NCBI GenBank assembly: GCA_023460795.1
Contig: JAEWPC010000052.1
Coordinates: 1 to 46,657 of the forward strand
Direction: 5' to 3'
Origin: Bacillota bacterium
GTDB taxonomy: Bacteria > Bacillota > Bacilli > Paenibacillales > Paenibacillaceae
Length of the DNA: 46,657 bases
The position numbers and the translations under genes were made by a program. Under the pieces are notes generated by a model. That model saw only the letters and a list, made by a program, of their open reading frames with translations. It was not told where the DNA came from and ran no database searches. Each line of letters opens with the position of its first letter. The stretch's first letter is position 1. Shown piece after piece: positions 8,452-16,523 of the stretch.

Positions 8452-10164
8452 ATGCGCATGGATCGGCAGCATTACGCGGATATGTTCGGCCCGACGACGG
8501 GCGATGCGATAAGATTGGCGGACACCGGATTGTGGGCCGTCATTGAGCACGACCACACGGTATACGGGGACGAGTGCAAGTTCGGCGGCGGCAAAGTCAT
8601 CCGCGACGGCATGGGCCAATCGAGCCGCGCCGTTAGAGATGCCGGGGTGATCGACACGCTCATCACGAACGCCGTCATTATCGACCATACGGGCATCGTT
8701 AAGGGAGACATCGGCATTAAGGACGGCTATATCGTAGCTATCGGCAAGGCAGGCAATCCGGACATTATGGAAGGCGTCCATCCAAGCTTGATCGTCGGGG
8801 CGAGCACGGAAGTCATCGCGGGCGAAGGGAAGATCGTGACGGCGGGCGGCATCGACACGCACATCCACTACATCTGCCCGCAGCAGATCGAGACGGCGCT
8901 CTCGTCCGGCGTGACGACGATGATCGGCGGAGGCACGGGGCCGGCGACGGGGACGAACGCGACGACGTGCACGCCCGGCGCATGGCATCTGCGCCGCATG
9001 CTCGAGGCGGCGGAAGCTTTCCCGATGAACCTCGGCTTCCTCGGCAAGGGCAACGCGTCGACGCTGCCGCCTCTCGTCGAGCAGATTGAAGCCGGCGCGA
9101 TCGGCCTCAAGCTGCACGAGGATTGGGGAACGACGCCGGCGTCGATCGACGCTTGCCTGTCCGCGGCGGATAAGTACGACGTTCAAGTCGCCATACATAC
9201 CGATACGCTCAACGAAGCGGGGTTCGTAGAGGATACGCTGCGGGCGATCGGCGGCCGCACGATTCATACGTACCATACGGAAGGCGCAGGCGGCGGCCAC
9301 GCTCCGGATATCATACGCGCGGCCGGCGAACCGAATATCATTCCGTCTTCCACGAACCCGACGCGGCCGTTTACGGTCAACACGATCGAGGAGCATCTCG
9401 ATATGTTGATGGTATGCCACCATCTGGACAGCCGTATTCCGGAAGACGTCGCATTCGCGGACTCTCGCATCCGGCCGGAGACGATCGCGGCGGAGGATAT
9501 TCTGCACGATCTCGGAGCTTTCAGCATCATCAGCTCGGATTCGCAGGCGATGGGAAGAGTCGGGGAAGTCGTCATTAGAACGTGGCAGACGGCGGATAAA
9601 ATGAAAGCCCAGCGCGGGCAGCTGCCGGAAGACGGCGAGGACGGAGACAATGGGCGCATTAAGCGGTACATCGCGAAATATACGATTAACCCCGCCATCG
9701 CCCACGGCATCTCGCACGTCGTCGGTTCGCTCGAGCCCGGCAAGTTCGCGGACATCGTCGTTTGGTCGCCGGCCTTTTTCGGCGTTAAGCCGGATTTAGT
9801 GCTCAAGGGCGGCAGCATCGCGTACGCGCAGATGGGCGATCCTAATGCGTCGATCCCGACGCCGCAGCCGGTGTTCGGCAGGCCGATGTTCGCTTCTTAC
9901 GGACGGTCGCTCTCCAAGAGCTCCATCACTTTCGTCTCTCAGGCGGCATACGATCGCGGCATCGCCAAGAAGCTCGGGTTAAAGAAACGCGTCGAGCCGG
10001 TGCAGAACTGCCGGAACATCGGCAAGAAGGATATGATCCACAACAACGCCACGCCGGACATCCAAGTGGACCCGGATACTTATAAAGTAACGGTGGACGG
10101 AGAGCTCGCGACCTGCGAACCGGCGACCGTCGTGCCGATGGCGCAGCGTTACTTTCTGTTCTGA
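8452..10164 (+). CDS. ureC: Urease alpha (catalytic) subunit
   Basis: Catalytic subunit of 570 residues, a normal length. Nickel ligands are present: H137 and H139 in DTHIHYICPQQ, the carbamylated lysine K220 in GLKLHEDWG, and the later HTDTLNEAGF and GGGHAPD histidines. The flap cysteine C322 with H323 is seen in MVCHHLD. DSQAMGR near residue 363 supplies the aspartate ligand. GGGGAGGGG precedes ATG 8452. All active-site residues are intact, so the enzyme should be functional once loaded with nickel by the downstream accessory proteins. Confidence 0.98.
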   Translation: MRMDRQHYADMFGPTTGDAIRLADTGLWAVIEHDHTVYGDECKFGGGKVIRDGMGQSSRAVRDAGVIDTLITNAVIIDHTGIVKGDIGIKDGYIVAIGKAGNPDIMEGVHPSLIVGASTEVIAGEGKIVTAGGIDTHIHYICPQQIETALSSGVTTMIGGGTGPATGTNATTCTPGAWHLRRMLEAAEAFPMNLGFLGKGNASTLPPLVEQIEAGAIGLKLHEDWGTTPASIDACLSAADKYDVQVAIHTDTLNEAGFVEDTLRAIGGRTIHTYHTEGAGGGHAPDIIRAAGEPNIIPSSTNPTRPFTVNTIEEHLDMLMVCHHLDSRIPEDVAFADSRIRPETIAAEDILHDLGAFSIISSDSQAMGRVGEVVIRTWQTADKMKAQRGQLPEDGEDGDNGRIKRYIAKYTINPAIAHGISHVVGSLEPGKFADIVVWSPAFFGVKPDLVLKGGSIAYAQMGDPNASIPTPQPVFGRPMFASYGRSLSKSSITFVSQAAYDRGIAKKLGLKKRVEPVQNCRNIGKKDMIHNNATPDIQVDPDTYKVTVDGELATCEPATVVPMAQRYFLF

Positions 10165-10187
10165 CGATCGATCGGAGGTTGGCGGCT

Positions 10188-10862
10188 TTGACGGATAATT
10201 GGCTATCGATGCAGCTGTTGCTCGATTCCGCGCTGCCGATCGGCGGCTTCTCTCATTCGTTCGGATTGGAGACGCTTGTGCAAGACGGCGCGATAAGCGA
10301 CGGCGCAGGCTTGCGTGCTTACCTGGAAGCGATGCTGCTTCACGGTTGGTCGGTCAGCGATCTGATGATCGTAAAGGCGGTCTATACCGGCGATGACGAC
10401 TATGCTTACGGTATCGAGCGGTTCGTTCATGTCCAGCGCGTAGCTTCGGAGACGAGGGACGGCATGGAGAAAATGGGGCGAAGGCTGCTAAAGCTTGCGG
10501 CGGAGCTGTTCCCGGAGCTGGCAATCCGCCATGTGGCGGAGGCGGCTCGAGCCGGCCGCTGCTTCGGCAGTTATCCTCTCGCGTATGCCGTCATCTGCAG
10601 GGAGCTTGGGGTAACGCTCGACCGGGCGGCGGAAGGTTACCTTTACGCCTCCGTGGCGACGACCGTTAACGCGGGTCTTCGGCTGATCTCGATCGGGCAG
10701 ACCGAGGCGCAGCGGATCACCGCTTCTCTGTTCGCGCGAATCGGTGAAGCTTGGGCAAGCGTGCGGGAGATGCCGCCGGAAGAAGCCTACGGCGCGATGC
10801 CGCTGGCGGATCTGGCCATGATTCGCCACGAGACTTTGTATTCCAGGTTGTTCATGTCTTAA
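10188..10862 (+). CDS. ureF: Urease accessory protein UreF
   Basis: GTPase-regulating accessory protein that works with UreD and UreG in nickel loading. The start is diagnostic: LLLDSALPIGGFSHSFGLETLVQ, followed by the typical helical body and ending MIRHETLYSRLFMS. TTG 10188 is preferred over the in-frame TTG 10179 because GGAGG ends at 10178 and only the later codon has normal spacing. About 224 residues, normal. It follows ureC directly; the gene usually found between them, ureE, is absent. Confidence 0.94.
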   Translation: MTDNWLSMQLLLDSALPIGGFSHSFGLETLVQDGAISDGAGLRAYLEAMLLHGWSVSDLMIVKAVYTGDDDYAYGIERFVHVQRVASETRDGMEKMGRRLLKLAAELFPELAIRHVAEAARAGRCFGSYPLAYAVICRELGVTLDRAAEGYLYASVATTVNAGLRLISIGQTEAQRITASLFARIGEAWASVREMPPEEAYGAMPLADLAMIRHETLYSRLFMS

Positions 10863-10899
10863 ACCAAAACCAATATAAATACCATTCGGAGGGATCGCT

Positions 10900-11574
10900 A
10901 TGTGCCAAGGACAAGATCATCATCATCACCAGGAATGGGAGACGCCGCAGGCTGCGCCGGGTAGACCGATGCGGATCGGTATCGGAGGTCCGGTCGGATC
11001 GGGCAAGACGAAGCTGGTCGAGCAACTCGCTTTTCAATTGAAGGATAAGCTGAACTTGGCGGTCATTACGAACGACATCTACACGAAGGAAGATGCGCGT
11101 ATTCTGACGGATACGGGTTGCTTGCCTTCCGAGCGCATCATCGGCGTCGAGACGGGCGGCTGCCCGCATACGGCGATCCGCGAGGACGCTTCGATGAACT
11201 TCGAGGCGGTAGAGGAGCTCGAAGAGCGGTTTCCCGACCTTGATCTGATCTTGATCGAGAGTGGCGGCGACAACTTGGCGGCTGCTTTCAGTCCCGAGCT
11301 CGTCGACCGGTTCATCTACATTATCGACGTCGCCCAAGGCGAGAAAATCCCGCGCAAAGGCGGGCCCGGCATCATGCGTTCCGATCTCCTCATCATCAAC
11401 AAAATCGATCTGGCTCCGTACGTCGGAGCGAGTCTGCAAGTCATGGAGGACGACTCGAAGCGGATGCGCGGCGATCGGCCGTTCGTGTTCACGAACTTGT
11501 TCGGCGGCGACGGGTTGGACGCCGTGGCGGGCTGGGTCGCGCAGGAAGCAGGCCGCCATGCGGCCGCCGTCTAA
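10900..11574 (+). CDS. ureG: Urease accessory GTPase UreG with His-rich N-terminus
   Basis: SIMIBI-class GTPase that delivers nickel to urease. The P-loop GGPVGSGKT is at residues 29-37. The nickel-binding Cys-Pro-His is at 88-90 (TGGCPHTAIRED). ESGGDNL and NKIDLAPYVGA (guanine specificity) follow. The N-terminus MCQGQDHHHHQEWE adds a cysteine and a run of four histidines ahead of the conserved core; together with the missing ureE this suggests nickel storage has moved onto UreG. GGAGGG lies seven bases before ATG 10900. The stop overlaps ureD by 17 bases. Confidence 0.96.
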   Translation: MCQGQDHHHHQEWETPQAAPGRPMRIGIGGPVGSGKTKLVEQLAFQLKDKLNLAVITNDIYTKEDARILTDTGCLPSERIIGVETGGCPHTAIREDASMNFEAVEELEERFPDLDLILIESGGDNLAAAFSPELVDRFIYIIDVAQGEKIPRKGGPGIMRSDLLIINKIDLAPYVGASLQVMEDDSKRMRGDRPFVFTNLFGGDGLDAVAGWVAQEAGRHAAAV

Positions 11575-12445
11575 CGCTGCGTTAGACGTTGCGCCGGAAG
11601 GCCCGATTCGCCGCGCGGAGCTTCGCGCCGTCGTCGGGAAAGTGGGCGACCGTCCGGAATTGGTATCCCGATATCATTCGTCTCCGCTGAAGATCGCGAA
11701 GACGTTCCACGAGAACGCGAACGGAGCGAAGCAATTGGCCGTCGTTCAGATGGACGTCTCTCCAGGGCTGTTAGAGGGGGACGATTATATCTTCGATTGG
11801 CGATTGAGCGAGGGAACTTGGCTGTACGCGACGAACCAAGCGTACACGAGAGTGCATCCTTGCGAAGGCGGCGGACGTGCGCGATTGACGCAGCGCTTAG
11901 CGTTGGAGCGGGACGCCGTGCTGGAATGGATGCCGGAACCTGTCATGCTGTACAGAGACGCGCGTTTTCGCTGCGATACCGAGATCGACCTCGCCGAGGG
12001 CGCGATCTGCATGATGAGCGAGATCGTCAGTCCGGGGAGGATATCCCGCGGGGAGTCGTTCGCGTACGCGGCTTACGACAATCGGCTGACCGTCCGGCAT
12101 AATGGCAAGCTTGCGCATTATCAGAGACAGCGCTGGGAGCCGGGCGCGCTTCCGCTCCGTAATGCCGGGTGTTTCGGCGAATATACGCACATCGGCTCGT
12201 TCTCGGTATTCTCGGATCGCGTCGGCGCGGCTGCAGCGGCTGATCTGCGCGGTTGGTTAAGCGCGTTGCCCGAGTTCGAGGAGAACGTCCGGTGGGGCGT
12301 CTCCCACACCGCTCGCTACGGCGTCGTCGTACAGGCGGCAGGAACGGCGGCGTGGCGGCTGGAGCGGCTGTTTCGCGCAGCCTGGGAAGGTGCCAGGAAG
12401 CAACTGCTAGGCGCAGATCCGCTTCGCTTGCTGCGGAACAAGTAA
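11558..12445 (+). CDS. ureD: Urease accessory protein UreD (UreH)
   Basis: Scaffold protein that binds apo-urease and forms the UreDFG nickel-activation complex. The start is ATG 11558 inside the 3' end of ureG (17-base overlap), giving 295 residues. Family features visible: YHSSPLKIAKTFHE, QMDVSPGLLEGD, ATNQAYTRVHPCEGG, MPEPVMLYRDARF and VSPGRISRGESFAY. Ends the operon; no clear rho-independent terminator immediately follows, only the palindromic repeats at 12496-12682. Confidence 0.93.
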   Translation: MRPPSNAALDVAPEGPIRRAELRAVVGKVGDRPELVSRYHSSPLKIAKTFHENANGAKQLAVVQMDVSPGLLEGDDYIFDWRLSEGTWLYATNQAYTRVHPCEGGGRARLTQRLALERDAVLEWMPEPVMLYRDARFRCDTEIDLAEGAICMMSEIVSPGRISRGESFAYAAYDNRLTVRHNGKLAHYQRQRWEPGALPLRNAGCFGEYTHIGSFSVFSDRVGAAAAADLRGWLSALPEFEENVRWGVSHTARYGVVVQAAGTAAWRLERLFRAAWEGARKQLLGADPLRLLRNK

Positions 12446-12495
12446 GACGGCTGGCTGGGCCGCTAATCGGAGAAAGCCGGTCGGTCTTCGGTCAG

Positions 12496-12682
12496 TTAGC
12501 GGAATTGAGTTCCGTTATTTCGCCGGGAATCCGAGAGTGCATCACAATAGCGGAACGGGGTTCCGTTATATCGCGGGAATCCTGAGCCGAAGCTGAAAAT
12601 GCGTCACAATAGCGGAACTAAGTTCCGTTATTATGCACCAGAGTCCCGAGGAAGTAACAATAGCGGAACTGAGTTCCGTTAT
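12496..12682. repeat. Four palindromic TAGCGGAA-n-TTCCGTTA repeat units
   Basis: Four copies of the hairpin unit TAGCGGAAC-nnn-GTTCCGTTA lie at about 12496-12518, 12547-12569, 12609-12632 and 12659-12682, spaced 50-62 bases. Each forms a stem of about 8-9 bp with one G-T pair in RNA and a 3-5 base loop. The spacers are not similar except CACAAT or TAACAAT directly before units 2-4. They lie in the roughly 300-base gap between ureD and the exonuclease gene, which otherwise holds only the terminator at 12703. I see no open reading frame, tRNA or transposase in the gap. Confidence 0.85.
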
Positions 12683-12702
12683 GGTGTAATCGCCCAAAAC
12701 AA

Positions 12703-12741
12703 AAGAACCGTCAAGCGGAGTGTTCCTCCGTGACGGTTCTT
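12703..12741. terminator. Intrinsic terminator between ureD and the exonuclease gene
   Basis: The stem AAGAACCGTCA (12703-12713) pairs with TGACGGTTCTT (12731-12741), and an inner CGGAG/CTCCG stem continues it. Flanking A- and T-rich sequence on both sides fits a bidirectional terminator for convergent genes. Confidence 0.87.
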
Positions 12742-12746
12742 CTTGT

Positions 12747-13412
12747 TTATTCTTTAGGAAACAGGTTGGCGAGGCTTGCGAACGGCAAGTTCTCGTAATG
12801 GTCGGTCTTATAGACGACCTCGCTCTCGACCTTTGCTTCGTCGCTAATTTTATTGTGTTTGAATTGCAGCTTGTCGTACAGCTTCACGAGAATCTGCGCG
12901 GTGTTCATCGCGTCGTCCAATGCGCGGTGATGGGAGCCCTCGAACGGGATTTCGAGCATTTCGAGCGCAGGCTTCAGGCCCATCTGCTGATGCTTCTCGA
13001 GCTTGTAAATCTTGGATAACATCTTCTGCAAATTGTTATGGTTGACGATCCAGTCGGTCGGAATCTGATGCTGTCGGCATTCCTGCACGAATTGGCGCTG
13101 ATCGTCAGGTCCCCACGCGCATAAGAAGTATTCCTCCGGACCGATCCATTCGATAAAGTCGCGGACGACTTGGGCTAACGTTCCGGCAGCGCTTACGTCA
13201 TCCTGCGTGATTCCGGTGAACGCCGTCGTATCCGCCGTAAGCAGCGGCACGACGACCGGCTTGACGAACGATTGGAACGTCGAGATAATCTGCGGAGCGT
13301 CGTCGACGAGACCGACCTTCACGGCTCCGATTTCTATGATTTCGGCGATCTGCCCCTTCTTGCGTCTCACCGTCATTTCAAGATCGTATACGATAATAGT
13401 CACTTCATGCAC
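12747..13412 (-). CDS. DEDDh 3'-5' exonuclease domain protein (KapD-like)
   Basis: A single RNase T/DNA polymerase III epsilon-type exonuclease domain. The first DxE motif is YDLEMT (Asp10, Glu12 of this frame). EIIEIGAVKV, FVKPVV, a central WIGPEEYFLCAWG and the last motif HRALDDAMNTAQI supply the remaining acidic residues and the His. At about 220 residues it resembles B. subtilis KapD, a sporulation-pathway inhibitor with this fold, and ERI1-type nucleases. GTG 13412 opens the frame, but GTG 13403 has a better-placed TTGAGGTG and may be the real start. Stand-alone gene, convergent with urease. Confidence 0.85.
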   Translation of the reverse strand: MHEVTIIVYDLEMTVRRKKGQIAEIIEIGAVKVGLVDDAPQIISTFQSFVKPVVVPLLTADTTAFTGITQDDVSAAGTLAQVVRDFIEWIGPEEYFLCAWGPDDQRQFVQECRQHQIPTDWIVNHNNLQKMLSKIYKLEKHQQMGLKPALEMLEIPFEGSHHRALDDAMNTAQILVKLYDKLQFKHNKISDEAKVESEVVYKTDHYENLPFASLANLFPKE

Positions 13413-13497
13413 CTCAAGGACAGTCGATGGATAAATACGTATCCTTGTTATTATAGACCTCCGAAGACGTTTTGTCAGGGGATGAACGCAAAAAAAT

Positions 13498-13521
13498 AAG
13501 AACCCCGGGATCGGGGTTCTT
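13498..13521 (-). terminator. Intrinsic terminator of the DUF2269-like gene
   Basis: The 10-bp stem AAGAACCCCG/CGGGGTTCTT has a GGAT loop and is followed on the minus strand by TATTTTTTG. It directly follows the stop codon of the membrane protein gene at 13531. Confidence 0.87.
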
Positions 13522-13530
13522 GCCGTACGG

Positions 13531-14025
13531 TTAAGATATCGTTGGTTTGAAAAACATGAACAGGAACAGCAGCACGCCGAATACCGTCGCGACGTAATGA
13601 ACCTTGTTCGCTTTGACGATGAGGGCGTTCAGATCGGCAGGCGCCGATTTCCCGGGATCTTCCTTGGAGGCGTTCGCGATCGCGGCGGCTTTCACGCCGA
13701 TCGGAGCCAGGAAGCCGATAACGATGACTTGGATAATGACGTAAATCACGATAGAGCCGTAAATCCAGAACAGATCGAAACCGTAGTTATCGCCAAGCCA
13801 TGCGAGCAAAAGTCCGGTTACCACGGCGAGCGAACCGAGGATTTTCGGGAAAAACTCCAGCTTGTTCATTAAATCGAGCGAGTATCTTGCTTGTCCGAGC
13901 GATTGGCCGCTACGAAGTAATATGGGGGAGAAGAACGTCGGGCCAATGCCGATAATCGCCGCCAGGACATGGATGACAACAAGCGCGTTAAGCCAGTTTT
14001 CGGTTACGTAATGATAAACCGCCAA
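13531..14025 (-). CDS. Small integral membrane protein, DUF2269-like
   Basis: About 164 residues with four predicted membrane spans: ALVVIHVLAAIIGIGPTFF, ILGSLAVVTGLLLAW, WIYGSIVIYVIIQVIVIGF and VATVFGVLLFLFMFF. The pattern of a conserved His in the first span (VVIHVLAAI) resembles DUF2269/DUF2214-type proteins of unknown function. TTG 14025 is preferred because GGGAGG precedes it by eight bases; the longer ATG start at 14061 places that ribosome site inside the gene. No functional prediction. Confidence 0.75.
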   Translation of the reverse strand: MAVYHYVTENWLNALVVIHVLAAIIGIGPTFFSPILLRSGQSLGQARYSLDLMNKLEFFPKILGSLAVVTGLLLAWLGDNYGFDLFWIYGSIVIYVIIQVIVIGFLAPIGVKAAAIANASKEDPGKSAPADLNALIVKANKVHYVATVFGVLLFLFMFFKPTIS

Positions 14026-14098
14026 GTGAATATCCCTCCCATGATTTGGGTGAAAACCCATTCAGATCATAGCATGCGGATTCGATTTCGACTATAGG

Positions 14099-15931
14099 TT
14101 ATCGCTCGATGAGTTTCGCCGTCAGACGAACGGGAACGTCTTTATTGAAGATTAGCGTGTAGATGACGCCATTCCATGCGTACGTCAACTCGTACTTGCC
14201 GTCGGTTAGCTGCGACTTGATTCCCGTCCGGCCGCCCGCCGCAAGCTGCTTCGAGACGGCTTGCAGAACGATGGGATTCCACGAGCGAATTTCGGTTACC
14301 GAATAGGCTTCCGGATTGTCCGGATCGGCTTCCAGCGTGAAGGACACGCTATGAGCGGAATAAGTCGACGTGATCGGAGGCGGGCTCGTCTCCGTCGATG
14401 CTAGCGTTTCGGATTGCTCCGTCGTCGCCAATGCTTGCGCGGTCACTTCGGAAGCGTTCTTAGGCGGCGCATCGATCGGCGCTTCGGCGTCGAAGCCGTT
14501 CCCGGTCTCGTTCGTTTGCTCGGCTGCATTCGAAGTCGCGTTGTCATTCTCTTTCGCGATATCGTTCGGAGTCGCCGTTGTTTCCGTTACCGCGCCGGTC
14601 TCGGAATCCTTCTTGCCGTCATTAACGGAATCCGCCTTGCCGTTCGCCCCTGTACCCGCAGTTTCGCCCGGCGTTGTTTGTTGCGGCGCTTCGATAACCG
14701 GCGCTTCCTCGATTGGAATTTCCTCGGTCGGCGATTCGTCTACAATAGGTGCGTCGGCAGGTCCGAGAAGCTCGGTCAGCTTGGAAGCGGAGAGGCCGAG
14801 GAATCCGGTGACTTCGATCTGTCCGCCGCGGAAGAAACCTTTGTAAGCCGCGACTCCGTCGGCGTCGAACAGCGTGCCGACTCCTTCGTATACGTCGCCG
14901 CGGAATTTCCCCTCGTAGACCGGGATACCGGCGTCGTCGAACGCCTGGCCGTCGCCGTCTCTGAGTCCCATGGCGAAGCGTCCCGTGTAGATGGTCGTTC
15001 CCGATGCGTTCATCAAGGAGCCGTCACCGTGATACTTGCCCAATTGGAATAATCCTTTATAGATCGCTACGCCGTTCGGGTCGTATTCCGTTCCTTCGCC
15101 GGACTTCACGCCGCCGAGGAAGTTGCCCTCGTACCGAAGCTTTCCGTCCGCTCCGTACAGCTTGCCTGCGCCTTCGTATTGTCCCGCGTTAAACGCGCCT
15201 TCGTATACGAGCTGTCCGCCGGCGTCGTATAGCTTGCCTTCTCCTTGATAGATTCCCGCGACGAACGCGCCCGCGTATTGCGGCACTTCCTTCGCGGAAT
15301 AGAGCGTTCCTTCTCCTTCGTATTTCCCCAGTAAGAACGACCCCTCATAGAGGATGCTTCCGTCCTCGGAGAACAAAGCGCCGGAGCCCGAATATTGGTC
15401 GTCCAGGAATTCTCCCCGGTACAGCAGCGTGCCGTCGGCTCTGTACAACTCGCCTTTGCCGTTCTTCAACCCTTTGGCGAAGTCGCCGATGTAGATCAGG
15501 GTGCCGTCAGGGGCGAACAGCTTGCCGGAGCCGGAGAATTGCCCCGCTTCGAGCGGGCCTTCGTACAGCTTGTTGCCTTCCTCGTCCAAGATAACGGCCG
15601 GTCCGCTCAAGCCTTGCGCCATGGCGGCCGAGGCTTCGATCTTCGGCGTCTTCGCGAACCATTTGTCGACGAACTTCGGCGGCTTGATGAAGACGAAGAA
15701 GATCAGCACGAGCACGATGAGTAGGATGAAGACGAACAGCTTCTTGGCGATGTAGACCGATCCGAAGCGCCAGTAGTTATCGAGCGAACGCAGTTGTCCC
15801 CCGAGAACGGACTTCATCCATTTGACGAGCCATTTCAGGAAGAGCTTCGGCAGCTTCTTCGCTTGCCGGAGAGGCTTGAGTATTTTCTTCTGGATCGGTT
15901 TAATGAACGGTTTGACGATTTGTTCGATCAT
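14099..15931 (-). CDS. Membrane-anchored protein with 11 MORN repeats
   Basis: 610 residues in five parts. A very basic N-terminus (IKPIQKKILKPLRQAKKL) is followed by one membrane span (about 65-82, LFVFILLIVLVLIFFVFI). Eleven MORN-type repeats of period 23 follow (about 122-370; units such as LYEGSFLLGKYEGEGTLY). A Thr/Glu/Asn-rich linker (about 390-520) leads to a compact C-terminal domain of about 85 residues ending LTAKLIER. By the positive-inside rule the repeats face outwards. It starts directly at the stop of the DUF4280 gene, so the pair is one operon diverging from the CIS operon. MORN repeats often bind lipids or partner proteins; here an anchor or firing platform for the contractile particle is a reasonable inference. 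It could instead be an injected or surface protein. Confidence 0.85.
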   Translation of the reverse strand: MIEQIVKPFIKPIQKKILKPLRQAKKLPKLFLKWLVKWMKSVLGGQLRSLDNYWRFGSVYIAKKLFVFILLIVLVLIFFVFIKPPKFVDKWFAKTPKIEASAAMAQGLSGPAVILDEEGNKLYEGPLEAGQFSGSGKLFAPDGTLIYIGDFAKGLKNGKGELYRADGTLLYRGEFLDDQYSGSGALFSEDGSILYEGSFLLGKYEGEGTLYSAKEVPQYAGAFVAGIYQGEGKLYDAGGQLVYEGAFNAGQYEGAGKLYGADGKLRYEGNFLGGVKSGEGTEYDPNGVAIYKGLFQLGKYHGDGSLMNASGTTIYTGRFAMGLRDGDGQAFDDAGIPVYEGKFRGDVYEGVGTLFDADGVAAYKGFFRGGQIEVTGFLGLSASKLTELLGPADAPIVDESPTEEIPIEEAPVIEAPQQTTPGETAGTGANGKADSVNDGKKDSETGAVTETTATPNDIAKENDNATSNAAEQTNETGNGFDAEAPIDAPPKNASEVTAQALATTEQSETLASTETSPPPITSTYSAHSVSFTLEADPDNPEAYSVTEIRSWNPIVLQAVSKQLAAGGRTGIKSQLTDGKYELTYAWNGVIYTLIFNKDVPVRLTAKLIER

Positions 15932-16318
15932 TTAGGGCACCTGTATCGTAACTTGGCCAGGATTGACGATTTGAATGACGCCGCCGAAGTTGCACATGCA
16001 CTTGGAAGAATTGTTCAGCGCCGGGAAGTTAGAGATTAGAACGGTCGGGGAGCCGGGAGCCCAAGGGGCTGCGGTAACCGGCGTGCACGGCATCGGCGTA
16101 AGGACGCCGAGCGCGGCTGCGGTCGCGGACGCGACGGCGGGATTCGCCATCGATTGACACATGCCGAACGGAGTAATGTTCACGAACGGCTTATTGTCCA
16201 TGATGTTGGCGATCGGCATAGAGGTCATCGTCCGGTTGACCGGAAGCACGTTGAGCATCCCCGGCGCCAGGCCGAACGAGCATTGAAGAGCGGCTCCTCC
16301 GCATACGAGCTGTCCCAT
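15932..16318 (-). CDS. DUF4280 PAAR-like spike-tip protein
   Basis: 128 residues, MGQLVCGGAALQCSFG at the start, then NRTMTSMPIANIMDNKPFVNI, FGMCQSMANPAV and a C-terminal Cys pair (SKCMCNFGG). DUF4280 proteins are PAAR-like and cap the spike of contractile systems; the conserved Cys residues probably hold a metal at the tip. ATG 16318 follows GAAAGGAG; the longer frame starting at 16366 lacks a ribosome site. There is no other PAAR-type gene in the locus, so this should be the tip protein even though it is encoded on the opposite strand with the MORN protein. Confidence 0.9.
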   Translation of the reverse strand: MGQLVCGGAALQCSFGLAPGMLNVLPVNRTMTSMPIANIMDNKPFVNITPFGMCQSMANPAVASATAAALGVLTPMPCTPVTAAPWAPGSPTVLISNFPALNNSSKCMCNFGGVIQIVNPGQVTIQVP

Positions 16319-16377
16319 GGCGACTCCTTTCGCATGGCGTCCGTAAGCCATGCCTTCTCGTGGCACAATCTTCCTCT

Positions 16378-16406
16378 ATACTACATCATCCCTCGAAATA
16401 TGTCAT
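16378..16406 (-). promoter_or_regulatory. Candidate sigma-A promoter for DUF4280-MORN operon
   Basis: Read on the minus strand: -35 ATGACA (16406-16401; 5 of 6), a 17-base spacer, -10 TAGTAT (16383-16378; 4 of 6). The predicted start is near 16371, giving a leader of about 53 bases. In the same 205-base divergent region I found no convincing promoter for the plus-strand gene at 16524. Confidence 0.5.
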
Positions 16407-16523
16407 TTTTTAAAAGAAAAGTGGATGTAAATATATCGGACATATAGTACGATGGAAACAATTAATTCCATGTGAGAAGATCGTCGATATTATTGTTGAT
16501 TAAGGAAGTGGGCATCCGATTCT

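Noticed and set aside
8350..9717. 455-codon open frame on the minus strand opposite ureC
   Set aside because: ureC on the plus strand has every catalytic motif. The antisense frame has typical shadow composition (Arg, Asp, Val rich) and no ribosome site.
16436..16450. CATATAGTA upstream of the sensor gene as a sigma-E/sigma-K -10 element
   Set aside because: The -10 looks right, but no matching -35 (ATA or AC) stands at the needed distance, so no promoter is claimed.
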